64,000 nt of DNA, from the NCBI RefSeq assembly GCF_900199375.1, contig NZ_LT900217.1, positions 2,604,001 to 2,668,000 on the forward strand, written 5' to 3'. The DNA is from Gordonibacter urolithinfaciens. Its GTDB lineage: Bacteria > Actinomycetota > Coriobacteriia > Coriobacteriales > Eggerthellaceae. How positions within the stretch are numbered: position 1 is the stretch's first letter; every line of letters begins with the position of its first letter. Below are positions 1 through 9,700 of the stretch, piece by piece. A model generated the notes under the pieces. That model ran no database searches and was not told where the DNA came from. It was given only the letters and a program-made list of their open reading frames with translations. The translations under genes and the position numbers were made by a program.

Positions 1-626
1 GAGACGGCCAGCGGTATGCGCAGGCCCTCGTCCGGCCCCGCCTCGTGCGCCACCACGCGCTCGACGCCCAGGCTTACCAGAGGGCACACCACGAGCATGA
101 CGATGCTGAAGTAGGACGGCAGCAGGTTGATGATGAGGTAGAGGAAGCCGCCGCAGGCGGTGGAGAGCGCCATGCAGCGCGCCACCGACCGCTCGTCGAG
201 GCGCGATACCGCGGGCATCCAGCTGAACAGAAGGCATCCCAGGCCGGCCCCCGAAAGCCCCCATGCCGCGAGGTCGAAGGCGAGCGGCAACGGCATGCCG
301 AGCGCCGCATAGGCCGTGGGCGACACGGCGGCGATGACGCAGAACGCCGCCACGAACCCCGTCATGGCCCGCCGTGCACGGGGCGACGGCAGCCCTTCGG
401 GGGCACGCGACATCGTGAGGCAGCAGGCCCCGAAACCGATGAAGAACGCGATGCGCAGGGCCAAGTGGTACCACAGCCGGTCGATGCCGGGATCCAAGAA
501 CGAGTTGCGCATGAGCATGGCGAAGAAGCAGGTCCAGAAGAGCGCCATGCCTCCCACCATGGTGAGAAGCATGGTGGGAGATACGCTCTGACGTGGTGTT
601 TCGCAGCTATTCAGACTTTTTTCCAT
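1..626 (-). CDS. Membrane-domain LuxR-type regulator, N-terminal part (runs off the left edge)
   Basis: Reading leftwards from the ATG at 624-626 (MEKSLNSCETPRQSVSPTML) the frame stays open to the window edge, giving about 208 residues. They are dominated by hydrophobic stretches separated by short charged loops, for example around FFIGFGACCL, FVAAFCVIAAV and GGFLYLIINLLPSYFSIVMLV written here in parts, so at least five membrane helices are visible. In Eggerthellaceae such N-terminal membrane bundles are commonly followed by a cytoplasmic LuxR HTH, and these genes sit beside molybdoenzyme operons; here it is divergent from one starting at 854. The HTH part lies outside the window, so the LuxR assignment is inference from context; the alternative is a plain MFS-like carrier. 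Confidence 0.6.
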   Translation of the reverse strand, partial: MEKSLNSCETPRQSVSPTMLLTMVGGMALFWTCFFAMLMRNSFLDPGIDRLWYHLALRIAFFIGFGACCLTMSRAPEGLPSPRARRAMTGFVAAFCVIAAVSPTAYAALGMPLPLAFDLAAWGLSGAGLGCLLFSWMPAVSRLDERSVARCMALSTACGGFLYLIINLLPSYFSIVMLVVCPLVSLGVERVVAHEAGPDEGLRIPLAV

Positions 627-853
627 AGGCGTTCGCGCGGCCCCCTCCCGCATATCGCCGAGGCCCCTCCGAAGAAACCAGACGATTTGTCGATGGCGCC
701 CATGATAAACGGTCTCTAGGATCGTGGCAAGGAAAGGCACCGCCGCCGCCCGGGGACCCGAAACCGGGGAACAGGACGGGGAGGCCCCTCGGGGCCACCT
801 CCCGCAGAGAGCGGGGCGGGTGCATCCGAGACGAAAGGACGAGGAGGCAAGGT
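627..853. promoter_or_regulatory. Divergent control region between the membrane regulator and the molybdoenzyme operon
   Basis: This 227-base gap must hold the promoters of both divergent genes. It contains a GC-rich imperfect dyad around 779-806 (GGGGAGGCCCC then GGGGCCACCTCCC) and, just before the molybdoenzyme ATG, a strong ribosome site GAGGAGG at 841-847. No clear -35/-10 pair was recognised. Confidence 0.35.
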
Positions 854-3088
854 ATGGCTGAGGAGTATCGAACCGTGCAGCACGACAAGCCGTTCCAGTA
901 CGAGGAAGGCGGCTACCAGGTCACGCGCGGCTGCGCATGGACGGGCCCGGGCTGCCACCTGGGCTGCGGCGTCATCATGTACCAGGATGCCGAGGGCAAG
1001 CTGGCCAAGTGCGAGGGCGACCCGGAGGACCCATGGACGAACGGCCGCCTGTGCATGCGCTGCCTTGACGTGCCCGAGGTGACGCACCACAAGGAGCGCC
1101 TGCAGTATCCCATGAAGCGCGCCCGCGAGGACCGCGGCCTCGACAAGTGGGAGCGCATCTCCTGGGACGAGGCCTACGACCTCATCACCGACGAGTTCAT
1201 GGCCATGAAGGAGAAGTACGGCGCCGAGTCCGTCATCTTCGCGCAGGGCACCGGCCGCGACATCGCCGCGTACATCACGCGCCTGTCCTGGTCGTTCGGC
1301 AGCCCGAACTACACGGGCCTGCTTTCGGGCCAGGCGTGCTACCTGCCGCGCATCGCCGGCATGGCCGCCACGACGGGCGCGCCGTGGATCCCCGACGCCG
1401 CCCAGCAGTTCCCCGAGCGCTACGACCACCCCGACTACGAGGTGCCCGAGGTCATGTTCGTGTGGGGCAACTACCCGCTGAAGTCGAACATCGAGGGCTT
1501 CTACGGCCACTGGGTCATCGACCTCATGAAGCGCGGCATGAAGCTGGTCACGGTGGACCCGAAGGTTACGTGGCTGGCTTCGAAGTCCGAGCTGCACCTG
1601 CGCGTGCGCCCCGGCACCGACGCGGCGCTGGCGCTGGGCATGATGAAGGTCATCATCGAGGAGGACCTCTACGACCACGAGTTCGTCGACAACTGGTGCT
1701 ACGGCTTCGACGAGCTGGCCGAGCGCGCCAAGGAGTTCGACGTGAAGCGCGTGAGCGAGATCACGTGGGTGCCCGAGGAGAAGATCATCGCCGCCGCCCG
1801 CATGCTGGGCAACGCGAAGAACTCCACGCTGCAGTGGGGCGTGGCCGTTGACATGACCCGCGAGGCCATGCCGGCCGGTCAGGCCATCCTCGCCCTCTGG
1901 GAGATCACGGGCAACATGGAGCGTCCCGGCGGCATGATCGTGGCGCCGGAGATCCTGTCGGTGGCCGGCGGCTGGGGCCGCGAGATCCTGGGCCCGGAGC
2001 AGGAGGCCAAGCGCATCGGCATCAAGGACTACCCGCTGTACAACTTCGGGTTCGCCGTGTCGCAGCCCGACGAGACCGTGAAGACCATCGAGACGGGCGT
2101 GCCGTACGAGATCCACGGCGCTTGGCTCCAGACCACGAACCCCATCGCCTGCATGGGCGCCGACCCGCAGCGTTTGTACAAGGCCCTGAACAAGCTGGAC
2201 TTCATCGTGGTGGTGGACCTGTTCAAGACGCCGACCATCGCCGCTTTGGCCGACGTGGTGCTGCCGGCCTGCACGTTCCCCGAGCGCAACGGCATCGCGT
2301 TCGTATCCGGCGCGCAGCGCGGCTCCACCATCAACAAGGTGACGGACGTGGGCGAGTGCCGAAGCGACATGCAGATCAACCTTGAGCTCGGCAAGCGCTG
2401 GAACCCCGAGGCGTGGCCGTGGGACAACGTGGACGAGATGTTCACCGACATGCTCAAGCCCACCGACATGAGCTTCGAGGAGCTGCAGCAGGTGGCCCCG
2501 GCCTACCAGCCCATCGAGTACTACCGCTACAAGACGGGCAAGCTGCGCAAGGACGGCCAGCCCGGCTTCAACACGCCCACGGGACGCATCGAGCTGTGGA
2601 GCAACTTCTACAACCAGGCCGGCCTCGACCCGCTGCCCTACTTCGAGGAGCCCGAGCCCGGCCCCGGTTCCACGCCGGACCTCATGGACGAGTACCCGCT
2701 GGTCATGACGAGCGGCGCGCGCACCTGGGGCATGTTCCACTCCGAGCATCGCCAGATCGAGCGCATGCGCCACTACCGCCCGTGGCCCCTCATGGAGATC
2801 CATCCCGAGACGGCCGCCAAGTACGGCATCAAGGACGGCGACTGGGTGTGGATGGAGGGCCCCATGGGCCGCGCGAAGCGCAAGGCGAAGCTCACGCCCG
2901 TCATGGATCGCCGCATCGTGTCGTGCGACCAGGGCTGGTGGTTCCCCGAGGGCGACCCGGAGAAGTTCTACGACGTGTTCGACCTGAACATCAACAACAC
3001 GCTGCCGTGGATCCCGGGCAAGAGCGGCTTCGGCTCGAACTACAAGAGCTCTATCTGCAAGATCTACAAAGTGGAAGAGGGGGAATAG
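854..3088 (+). CDS. Molybdopterin (bis-MGD) oxidoreductase catalytic subunit, DMSO reductase family
   Basis: 744 residues. An N-terminal cluster-binding set is visible at Cys27, Cys34, Cys38 and Cys67 (GCAWTGPGCHLGCGV and later GRLCMRC), consistent with one [4Fe-4S] cluster, though the first spacing (C-X6-C) is longer than the usual C-X2/3-C. Typical family signatures follow: RISWDEAYDLI, a cofactor-domain start, WGNYPLKSNIEGF, and the C-terminal dinucleotide-binding domain from about MTSGARTWGMFHSEH. Cys162 in GQACYLPR is at about the position of the molybdenum ligand in Cys/Sec enzymes, an inference from position. There is no Tat signal, so the enzyme is predicted cytoplasmic. It is followed after 3 bases by a ferredoxin-like subunit. 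Substrate unknown; sulfur, arsenic or organic oxyanion reductases are all possible. Confidence 0.85.
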   Translation: MAEEYRTVQHDKPFQYEEGGYQVTRGCAWTGPGCHLGCGVIMYQDAEGKLAKCEGDPEDPWTNGRLCMRCLDVPEVTHHKERLQYPMKRAREDRGLDKWERISWDEAYDLITDEFMAMKEKYGAESVIFAQGTGRDIAAYITRLSWSFGSPNYTGLLSGQACYLPRIAGMAATTGAPWIPDAAQQFPERYDHPDYEVPEVMFVWGNYPLKSNIEGFYGHWVIDLMKRGMKLVTVDPKVTWLASKSELHLRVRPGTDAALALGMMKVIIEEDLYDHEFVDNWCYGFDELAERAKEFDVKRVSEITWVPEEKIIAAARMLGNAKNSTLQWGVAVDMTREAMPAGQAILALWEITGNMERPGGMIVAPEILSVAGGWGREILGPEQEAKRIGIKDYPLYNFGFAVSQPDETVKTIETGVPYEIHGAWLQTTNPIACMGADPQRLYKALNKLDFIVVVDLFKTPTIAALADVVLPACTFPERNGIAFVSGAQRGSTINKVTDVGECRSDMQINLELGKRWNPEAWPWDNVDEMFTDMLKPTDMSFEELQQVAPAYQPIEYYRYKTGKLRKDGQPGFNTPTGRIELWSNFYNQAGLDPLPYFEEPEPGPGSTPDLMDEYPLVMTSGARTWGMFHSEHRQIERMRHYRPWPLMEIHPETAAKYGIKDGDWVWMEGPMGRAKRKAKLTPVMDRRIVSCDQGWWFPEGDPEKFYDVFDLNINNTLPWIPGKSGFGSNYKSSICKIYKVEEGE

Positions 3089-3091
3089 ACC

Positions 3092-3433
3092 ATGGCTAAG
3101 TACGGAATCCTGGCCGATGCGCAGTGGTGCTCGGGCTGCCACAGCTGCGAGGTGGCCTGCCAGATGGAGCACGGCCTGCCCGTGGGCGAGACCGGCATCA
3201 AAGTGGTGAAGATCGGCCCGTGGGCCATCGGCGACGAGGCCGACGAGAACTGGCAGTTCAGCTATCTGCCCATCCCCACGAAGCAGTGCGACACCTGCGC
3301 CGCGCGCCGCGGTTTGGGAAAGGTGCCCACCTGCGTGCAGCACTGCCAGTCGCAGTGCTTGGAGTTCGGCTCGATCGACGAGCTGTCCCAGCGCATGGAC
3401 GTGAAGCAGAAGACGCTGTTCGTGGTGGCGTAA
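3092..3433 (+). CDS. Small 4Fe-4S ferredoxin-like electron-transfer subunit
   Basis: 113 residues. Cys13, Cys16, Cys19 and Cys23 form a classic C-X2-C-X2-C-X3-C set (WCSGCHSCEVAC); a second group (QCDTC then PTCVQHCQSQC) can complete two clusters. It resembles the front half of a DmsB/PhsB-type subunit, which normally has about 200 residues and four clusters, so this is a minimal version. It starts 3 bases after the catalytic subunit stop, so the two are surely co-transcribed and probably form a complex that feeds or drains electrons at the molybdenum site. Confidence 0.8.
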   Translation: MAKYGILADAQWCSGCHSCEVACQMEHGLPVGETGIKVVKIGPWAIGDEADENWQFSYLPIPTKQCDTCAARRGLGKVPTCVQHCQSQCLEFGSIDELSQRMDVKQKTLFVVA

Positions 3434-3486
3434 AGGGGCTTACGCGGCGGGCCCGCCTCGTGCGGGCCCGCGGACAAGGAGCGGAT

Positions 3487-4017
3487 ATGCATTCCAAGAA
3501 GTACTACATCGTGTACGGCCTGTTCTTCTCGTTCATCGTGGCGGCGGTGCTGTGCCTGTGCCTGACCATCATGCAGGGCATGCCGCACATCGACCCCGTG
3601 TTCTACCTGATGAGCTTCGGCGTGGCGTTCGTCACCTCGTTCGTGGTCACGGCTGTGATCCCGCTGGCGCGCATCGCCGCGGCGTGCGCCGTGTACTACG
3701 ACGCCAAGCCGGGCAGCGTGGCGTTCCGGCTCATCCAGAACGTGTTCTTCAGCACGCTCATCATGTTCGTGCTGGGCATCGTCATGACGGCCTTCATGAC
3801 GGGCGTGGGCGAGGTGCAGACCATGAGCGCCATGACCGGGCAGATGATGGGCACGAACCTGTTCGACCGGTTCGTGAGCCTGTGCCTGCAGTTCTGGCCG
3901 ACCATCGTGATCGTGGCGTTTTTGTCCGACCCGGCCGCCGGCGGTTTGGCCGGGCTGCTGGTGAAGGAGAACCCCGCCGAGGTTGCTGCTGCGGCGAAGC
4001 AGGCGCCGGCTGCCTAG
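3487..4017 (+). CDS. Four-helix membrane protein of the molybdoenzyme operon
   Basis: 176 residues starting MHSKKYYIVYGLFFSFI, with RBS-like AAGGAG just upstream (3476-3481). About four hydrophobic segments are visible: residues ~8-30, ~38-62, ~82-108 and ~135-155. A positively charged start and the general layout recall DUF2798-type small membrane proteins, not the ten-helix NrfD or DmsC anchors. Its position third in the operon suggests a role in membrane attachment of the oxidoreductase or in moving its substrate, but no quinone- or haem-binding motif is evident. Function unknown. Confidence 0.65.
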   Translation: MHSKKYYIVYGLFFSFIVAAVLCLCLTIMQGMPHIDPVFYLMSFGVAFVTSFVVTAVIPLARIAAACAVYYDAKPGSVAFRLIQNVFFSTLIMFVLGIVMTAFMTGVGEVQTMSAMTGQMMGTNLFDRFVSLCLQFWPTIVIVAFLSDPAAGGLAGLLVKENPAEVAAAAKQAPAA

Positions 4018-4090
4018 GCGCTGCGGTTCGGGTTTTGATAAGGTGAGGGAGCCGGCCGCGAGCCGGCTCCCCGCGTTTGAAAGGAGCGAC

Positions 4091-4297
4091 ATGGCAGATT
4101 ACGACGGCCGCGCGCTAAGCCAGAAGCTGGCGTCCCCGTCGCCTGACGAGATCGACGAGGTCATCGACGCCGTGACGGGCGCCACATGGGGCGAGCGCAA
4201 CCGCATCATGGAGACGCGCTTCGCCGCGCGCCTGAACGACAACCCCGCCGCCGTTCCCGCCTTCAGCCCGCCAGGCACCCCGCTGCCCCGCGGGTGA
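4091..4297 (+). CDS. Small hypothetical protein at the end of the molybdoenzyme operon
   Basis: 68 residues starting MADYDGRALSQKLAS, preceded by a good ribosome site (GAAAGGAGCGAC, then ATG). The protein is soluble, with the middle part EIDEVIDAVTGATWGERNRIMETRFAAR predicted helical (described here by its ends) and a Pro-rich tail. No known domain was recognised. The close spacing (73 bases) after the membrane protein suggests the same transcript, perhaps an accessory or assembly factor, but this is only context. Confidence 0.55.
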   Translation: MADYDGRALSQKLASPSPDEIDEVIDAVTGATWGERNRIMETRFAARLNDNPAAVPAFSPPGTPLPRG

Positions 4298-4435
4298 GGG
4301 CTGAGGAGCTGCGGCAACAATGCTCGCTGAGTGGAGCTGCTATGGAGAGCGTTCTCGTAGAGTGTCAAAAGGTAGGAATCGAGAGGTTCTTGTAGAGGTG
4401 ATTCCCCCGATCGCCCATTTCGGCGAACCCGCATC

Positions 4436-4508
4436 ATGACAGGGGGACACATGACAGGGGGACACATGACAGGGGGACACGCATGACAGGGGGACAGGGC
4501 CTTGTCAT
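4436..4508. repeat. Tandem 15-bp repeats ending in a small hairpin
   Basis: The unit ATGACAGGGGGACAC occurs three times perfectly (4436-4450, 4451-4465, 4466-4480), then a fourth near-copy follows at 4483-4497. The last copy begins GCATGACA and is answered by TGTCATGC at 4502-4509, so it can fold. The core TGACA-G-GGGGAC resembles the arms of the larger inverted repeat at 35049-35148, suggesting one dispersed repeat family. No cas genes or spacers are present. Confidence 0.85.
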
Positions 4509-4565
4509 GCGGTCGTCTCTTCCGGGTCGAGCGCCGGTCGACCCGCGAGAAGCGGTCGGGGCAAC

Positions 4566-5291
4566 CTATCCGGCGATAATCACCTCGGGGTTCGCGCGGT
4601 CTGCGATGGCGCGCGTCTCTATCGTCGCTCCCAGGTAGCGTTCCATGAGTTGCGCGAACTCGTCGAGCGCCGCCTCCAGGTCGGCGCGGCGCGTGGGATC
4701 GACGCACTCCATGACCAGGATGGCGTTCGCGGAATCGTCCTTGAGCGCCGAGCGCTGCCCGTCGCGCCAGTTCCAGCAGCGGCACACGGCGCCCTCGTCG
4801 TCGCGGTAGCAGAGCTCGCCGGGAAGCGTGGGATCCTCCGCGTCCTCGCCGATGGGCAAAAACGCATCGCCGCCCTCGGTCAGGCCCAAACGGAAGTCGC
4901 CGACGAACGAGTCCACGTCCTCGCCGCCCACGGGTAAGGCGTACTTCAGCGAGACGGCGTTGTAGATGTCCACCGACGGCGTGATCGAGCCCACAGGGTT
5001 GCCCTTCAGCACCCGCTTGAGCAGGTTCTCCACCGAGCAGCGCGCGCCCTTCTTCGTCTTGAACTTCTGGAACGCCTCGCGCCACACGCGCACGACCTCG
5101 TTCTCGGAGATCGTGTTGCTGGTGAGGTGCTGATCGGCGGTGGCGTTGGCTTCGCGCAGCAGCTTCGCGATGGCGGCCGCGTCCTCGGCCGGCACGTCGT
5201 TGGCCGACTTCATGCCGCGCACCACCAAGATGCCGATGGCCGCGTCGGGGAACAGCTCCCAGAACGATTCCTCCGCGATGAACTTCTGCAT
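4566..5291 (-). CDS. B3/B4 (PheRS beta-like) domain protein
   Basis: 241 residues from the ATG at 5289-5291 (MQKFIAEESFWELFPDA), with GGAAGGAGG upstream. The sequence matches the layout of free-standing B3/B4 domain proteins, which resemble the editing region of phenylalanyl-tRNA synthetase beta: NTISENEVVRVWREAF, a stretch on NAVSLKYALPVGGEDVD and a C-terminal ELCYRDDEGAVCRCWNWRDG. Some relatives may bind tRNA or deacylate mischarged tRNA; the exact role here is unknown. The gene follows the FMN-binding gene at 5309-5800 by 17 bases and is probably co-transcribed with it. Confidence 0.75.
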   Translation of the reverse strand: MQKFIAEESFWELFPDAAIGILVVRGMKSANDVPAEDAAAIAKLLREANATADQHLTSNTISENEVVRVWREAFQKFKTKKGARCSVENLLKRVLKGNPVGSITPSVDIYNAVSLKYALPVGGEDVDSFVGDFRLGLTEGGDAFLPIGEDAEDPTLPGELCYRDDEGAVCRCWNWRDGQRSALKDDSANAILVMECVDPTRRADLEAALDEFAQLMERYLGATIETRAIADRANPEVIIAG

Positions 5292-5308
5292 ATCGTTTAC
5301 CTTCCTCC

Positions 5309-5800
5309 TTACCGGCCGAGGCGTCGCGCGCCCTTGCCGCGCACCTCTTCGAGGTCGACGGCCCAGATGGCCGTGTCGTCGATCTCGCGGGCGATGCCCT
5401 CGCCGATCTTGTCCTTGTGCTCGGGCAGGTACTTCATGCACAGCGCCACCAGCACCTTGCGCATCGCGGCGCCGTCCTCCACGCGGCGCACCCGCCCGCG
5501 CGCGATGACCGAGGCGAAGCGCGTGGTGAAGAAGTCGTCCTCGTAGCAGGGCTCGACCTCGGTGGCCACCGTCACGCACGCGCGGCCGTCGCGAGCGAAG
5601 TTGTCCAGCTTGTGCCCGGCCTTGTTCGTGGTGTGGAAGCACAGCGCGCCGTCCAGCATCACGTAGGACAGCGGCACGCCGTAGGGCATCCCGTCCACGT
5701 CCACCGTGGACACGACGCAGAACTCGCCGGCTTCCAGCACCTCGAGCGCCTCGCTGGCGGACAGCTCGCGATCCTTCGCAAGCAGGGGGTAGTCGATCAT
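5309..5800 (-). CDS. Pyridoxamine 5'-phosphate oxidase-like FMN-binding protein (NimA type)
   Basis: 163 residues from ATG 5798-5800 (MIDYPLLAKDRELS), with a clear AAAGGAGAGG ribosome site. It shows the split-barrel flavin-binding pattern of the NimA/PNPOx family: GEFCVVSTVDVDGMPYGVPL, LCFHTTNKAGHKLDNF and RACVTVATEVEP. NimA relatives reduce 5-nitroimidazoles; many others have no known substrate, so nitro-drug resistance should not be assumed. First gene of a two-gene operon with the B3/B4 protein. Confidence 0.85.
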   Translation of the reverse strand: MIDYPLLAKDRELSASEALEVLEAGEFCVVSTVDVDGMPYGVPLSYVMLDGALCFHTTNKAGHKLDNFARDGRACVTVATEVEPCYEDDFFTTRFASVIARGRVRRVEDGAAMRKVLVALCMKYLPEHKDKIGEGIAREIDDTAIWAVDLEEVRGKGARRLGR

Positions 5801-5871
5801 GGTTCCTCTCCTTTCGCGGGCGCTTCCGCGCCTTTGCGCTCTACGGCCTTGCCGAGCACGATCTTTTCCCC

Positions 5872-5877
5872 ATTATA
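5872..5877 (-). promoter_or_regulatory. Promoter -10 for the FMN-binding protein operon
   Basis: On the minus strand the sequence reads GGCTATAATGGGG, a near-consensus TATAAT followed by a G-rich start region, about 70 bases upstream of the ATG at 5800. The same TATxAT-GGG layout precedes several other genes in the window. Confidence 0.6.
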
Positions 5878-6067
5878 GCCAACCTTCGGCGGTCCCCGCA
5901 TCGTGACCCCTGTCGAGCGTCGCGCTTCGCCGGTATCCTCCTGTGCGCGTCTCCCTACGCTCCGCCTTATCCTCCTCCCGTTCCAGCCAACCTCCCCTTG
6001 CGTTCGAAACGGTGTGATATAAGTAGCGTGGCCCCACTCGGGGCAACGTTGAATCCCGAAAAGGAGC

Positions 6068-6565
6068 ATGATGGAGATACCGGTTTTGAACGAGGGGCAG
6101 CTGGATAGATTCAAACTGCACCTCATTGAGGAAGAGCGATCGCCGAACACGATCGAGAAGTATTCGAGGGACGTGCGGGCCCTGCTCGCGCACTTTCCCG
6201 GCGAGGTGGGGTTCACTAAGGAGATGATCCTCGATTATAAACAATGCTTGTTGGAGAAGTACAAAACTATCAGCGTCAACAGCATGCTGGTGGCGATAAA
6301 CCAGTTCTTCCGCTTCTGCAAGCGAGAGGATTTGCGGGTAAAGCTGGTGAAGGTGCAGCGATCCACCTTCCGGGAGCACCGTCGCGAGCTTTCGCTGGTT
6401 GAGTACAAGCGGCTGGTGAGGGCTGCCCAGTTGAAGAAGAAGGAGCGCTTGAGCCTGCTGATCCAAGCCATTTGCAGCACAGGCATCCGCGTGAGCGAGC
6501 ACCGCTTCATCACGGTCGAGTCGCTGCGCAAGGGTGTGGACCAACCGCATCGTTATCGTCGGTGA
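6068..6565 (+). pseudogene. Tyrosine recombinase (integrase), 3'-truncated
   Basis: The frame gives 165 residues, with AAGGAG suited to the second ATG (6071, MEIPVLNEGQLDRF). An N-terminal core-binding SAM-like domain is clear (EERSPNTIEKYSRDVRALL, SVNSMLVAINQFFRF), followed by the start of the catalytic domain and the first catalytic arginine in STGIRVSE. After SLRKG (about 6530) the sequence changes to an unrelated VDQPHRYRR and stops. The HxxR, second His and tyrosine nucleophile boxes are missing; intact enzymes have about 280 or more residues. It is therefore a broken recombinase fused to the 5'-less surface-protein gene, marking an old recombination point. Confidence 0.8.
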
Positions 6566-6649
6566 GTACAAGCGCTTGAGGAGTGCGGAAGGAGATAACG
6601 GAAATGGGGAAGGCATCTTCGGAGACCGTCCCGTGCCCGCCACTCTCAC

Positions 6650-6655
6650 GGGGGG
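6650..6655 (+). other. G6 homopolymer at a frame junction
   Basis: Six Gs lie between an upstream open frame (from 6495, ending PVPATLTGG) and the surface-protein frame (HIYANGFNLTIG). Adding one G would join them as TLTGGNHIYANGF, which reads naturally. The tract may be a slippage site or simply an indel. Confidence 0.5.
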
Positions 6656-6790
6656 AACCACATATACGCGAACGGGTTCAACCTCACCATCGGCGAGAGC
6701 GTCAATACAAAACCGACTTCGCCCAAGCTTTACCTTTACGGTTACGGCAATAGTACTTTTGGCAGCGACAGCACATCTGCGAATATCACG

Positions 6791-9700
6791 GTGAAAAGCG
6801 GACGGTATGTGCGCATTAACGGCTACATTAGAAGCCAGAGCTTGGGAATTGACTGCACTGGAAGATCGTCATCCGTCACTGTGGAGGGCAACGCTGATGT
6901 TGACTTGCTTGTGGCCGGTAGTGCTAATGGCGCTATCAAGAACGCCAACGTGGGCATCAACGTCAAAGGTGGAAAGGTTACAACGCTCCTTGGCGGAAAT
7001 CAAGGATTCTCCAACGTTTTACCCCCGTATTCCGGCAGTACAAAAATCCGGGTAGAGGGCGGCGAGGTCGATAACTTCTATTGCGCAGGCTCCGGCAGAG
7101 ATAGGAGCGTTCCTACTTTCTCAGGTGAGCTTGATGCGAGTATCACGGGCGGGAAAGTGAAGAAGCTTTATGGCTCCGGTTCTGCCGCATACGTGCTCAA
7201 AGATTCCAAAGTGAGTGTTTCCGTAGCGGGCAACGGTGAGGTTACCGACCTTTTTGCCGCCGGCAAAGGGTGGGAGACAAGTTTCAACCCTGATCAGACC
7301 GAATTGAAGGATGTTGAAAAATTCGGAAGCTTCTCGGGAAATGAGACTATTACCGTCTCGGGCAATGCCGTAGTCGCGAACATCTACGCGAGCGGTGAGG
7401 GTTATTCAGGATCAACGAATTATGAAGGGACAAAGGCCAACGCCTACCTGGACGGCAACGTGACCATCAACGTGGAAGGCGGGACGGTCACCGGCAACGT
7501 CTACGGCGGCGGCAAGGGCATCGTAGACCCTGGGTATGAGCAATGCGCCCGCGTGACCGAGAACTCGAAGGTTGAAGTCAACATCGCCGGCGGCATTGTT
7601 AAGGGCAACGTCTACGGCGGCGGCGACGTCGCCGATGTGCTCGGCTCCGCTTCCGTCGCATTGTCCGGCGGCACAGTGCAGGGCAAGGTCTTCGGTGGCG
7701 GCAAGGTGTCGGATGTGGAGGGTTCCACCTCTGTCACGCTGTCCGGTGCAACCGTGCAGGGCAACCTGTATGGCGGCGGCGAGGAAGGCGCGGTGAAAGG
7801 CTCCACTACGGTGAACGTGCAGAACGGCACCGTCAACAGCTCGGTGTACGGCGGCGCTTACGGCAAGGCGGGAGAGGTGTTCGTGCTGGGCGGCTCCACC
7901 GTCAACATGACGGGCGGCTGGGTGCGCGGCAACGTATACGGAGGCAGCGAATTCAGCGACGACGGAGCCGACGACGGTACGACTCCCGATCTGGTGATCA
8001 CCAACCTGGTGGGCGGCACCGTGGGTCGTAACGTGTTCGGAGGTGGGTACCAGGGCACCGTCCACGGTTCCACCCATCTGCATATTGGCGAAAAAGCCCT
8101 TGGGGCCTGCGAGTATTACAAAGCGCACTCGGGAGAGATCCCGCAGCTGACCGCTTCGACGCTGTCCGTTCAGGGATCGGTCTACGCGGGCGGCGACTTC
8201 GGCGGCGAGGGAACCGACTACGACACCATCACCGTGGAAGGCACTTCGCACGTGTACATCGATGGCGATGGTTACGACACCTCCGCTATCGGCACAAGCA
8301 ACAGCATGACTCTCGGCAAAGGCGTATTTGGCAGCGGCGCCTCCTGCGATGCGGGCAAGACCCGCTTGGTCACCCTCAAGAACTACGGCAATGCCGTTGC
8401 GGGCGGCGACGGCGAGGTCACGCGCACCCTGTCCGCCATCCAGAGGGCCGACAGGGTGTCGATCATCAACTCGCACGTGAAGCTCACCGGGCAGTCGGAT
8501 GTGGCCAACATCGACACGACGGCCCTGTACTCCCTCAACCGCATCGGCGATCACGACAAGGCCGATGTGCCGTCCTTCGTAAACGGCCTCGTTCTCCAAG
8601 ACCGCAGCACGCTCATTCTCGAATCGCCCGCCATGGAGTTGGCCGCGCTCCGCAGCTGGGATGAAAAGGGGGTTGAGACAACGACCGGGAGCCCCTCGAA
8701 CACGTTGCTGCTGGACACCGGCACCAAGCTGAGCGTCTCCTTCACCGCCAAAGACGGCGTCGAAACGTACGGACCGGTGAGGGGCTATACGAGGTTGCTG
8801 GCAGGGGCTTCAACTGCGGGTTTTGTCTACGCCCGCATCTCGCCGACCGATACTGATACTGACGGCGGGTTCGTGGACAAGGACGGTAAGGCAATCGGCT
8901 TCACGGATGTCGAATCCGCATACCGTTACTGGAAGGTACGCGGAGAGGGCGCGACCGCCAACGTGGTGCGCCAGGCCGTCCTGACCGCTCGGACGCAGGC
9001 CAGCGGAGCAGACGTCGAGGGCTTCTCGGTAGCGAAGGGCGTCATCGACCTTCCCCCGGCGGAGAAGGGATCCACCTACACCGTGAAAAGCGTCGGGGTT
9101 TCCAATTCTTCGCTCAAGCTGGTGGAAGCTGCGAAAACGGGGCAGGAGGACGATGCGACGTGGAAGACTTCGCAGGACAACGCCGCCAGCGGCGGGGAGG
9201 AAGTCAATCTTGGCGATCAAAAGGAGGCTGTCAAGGCTTCGCCCCTGAACACGTTCGGGCTTTTCATGACACCCGGTAGCGGGTTCTCGGAAGTCGCGGG
9301 CGCTGGCAAGGTCGTCTCTGAGAAGTCGATGACATCTGGCGCGAATACCGTGCTCGGCACCCCGATCACCGGGACCGTTTCGGGTGATAACACGATCCCC
9401 GAAATCGAGTTCTATCTCACGTACTTCAATGGGGGCATCACCGCCAGTCAGGATCTGGGAACGGTCACGGTGGTGCTTGAGCGCACGAACGCAGACGGGA
9501 AGCAGGAGACGACCACGGCGAACGTGCAGATCGTCACGCGAACTACCAGTCTATCCTCGCTTGAGATGGATCTGTACGCAACGCAAACCGGCAGCTACAC
9601 CGGTACGCTCTATATTCCTTCAGGAGCCAAGCGGGAGTTGTCGTTGACGGGGGTTGACAAGGGGAGCGCCGCGTTGGTGGCGAATGGCGCAGCCCTGACT

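Noticed and set aside
716-3343. Very long open frames on the strand opposite the molybdoenzyme, dnaE and others
   Set aside because: They result from the codon bias of GC-rich genes: the translations are low-complexity Arg/His/Ala/Val-rich sequences without domains, and the opposite strand encodes plain conserved proteins.
4436-4508. CRISPR array from evenly spaced repeats
   Set aside because: The 15-bp units are directly joined without spacers and no cas gene is near.
5309-5800. Nitroimidazole resistance gene
   Set aside because: The family is broad; the flavin-binding fold alone does not show this activity.
6068-6565. Active integrase
   Set aside because: The catalytic domain is missing after the first arginine.
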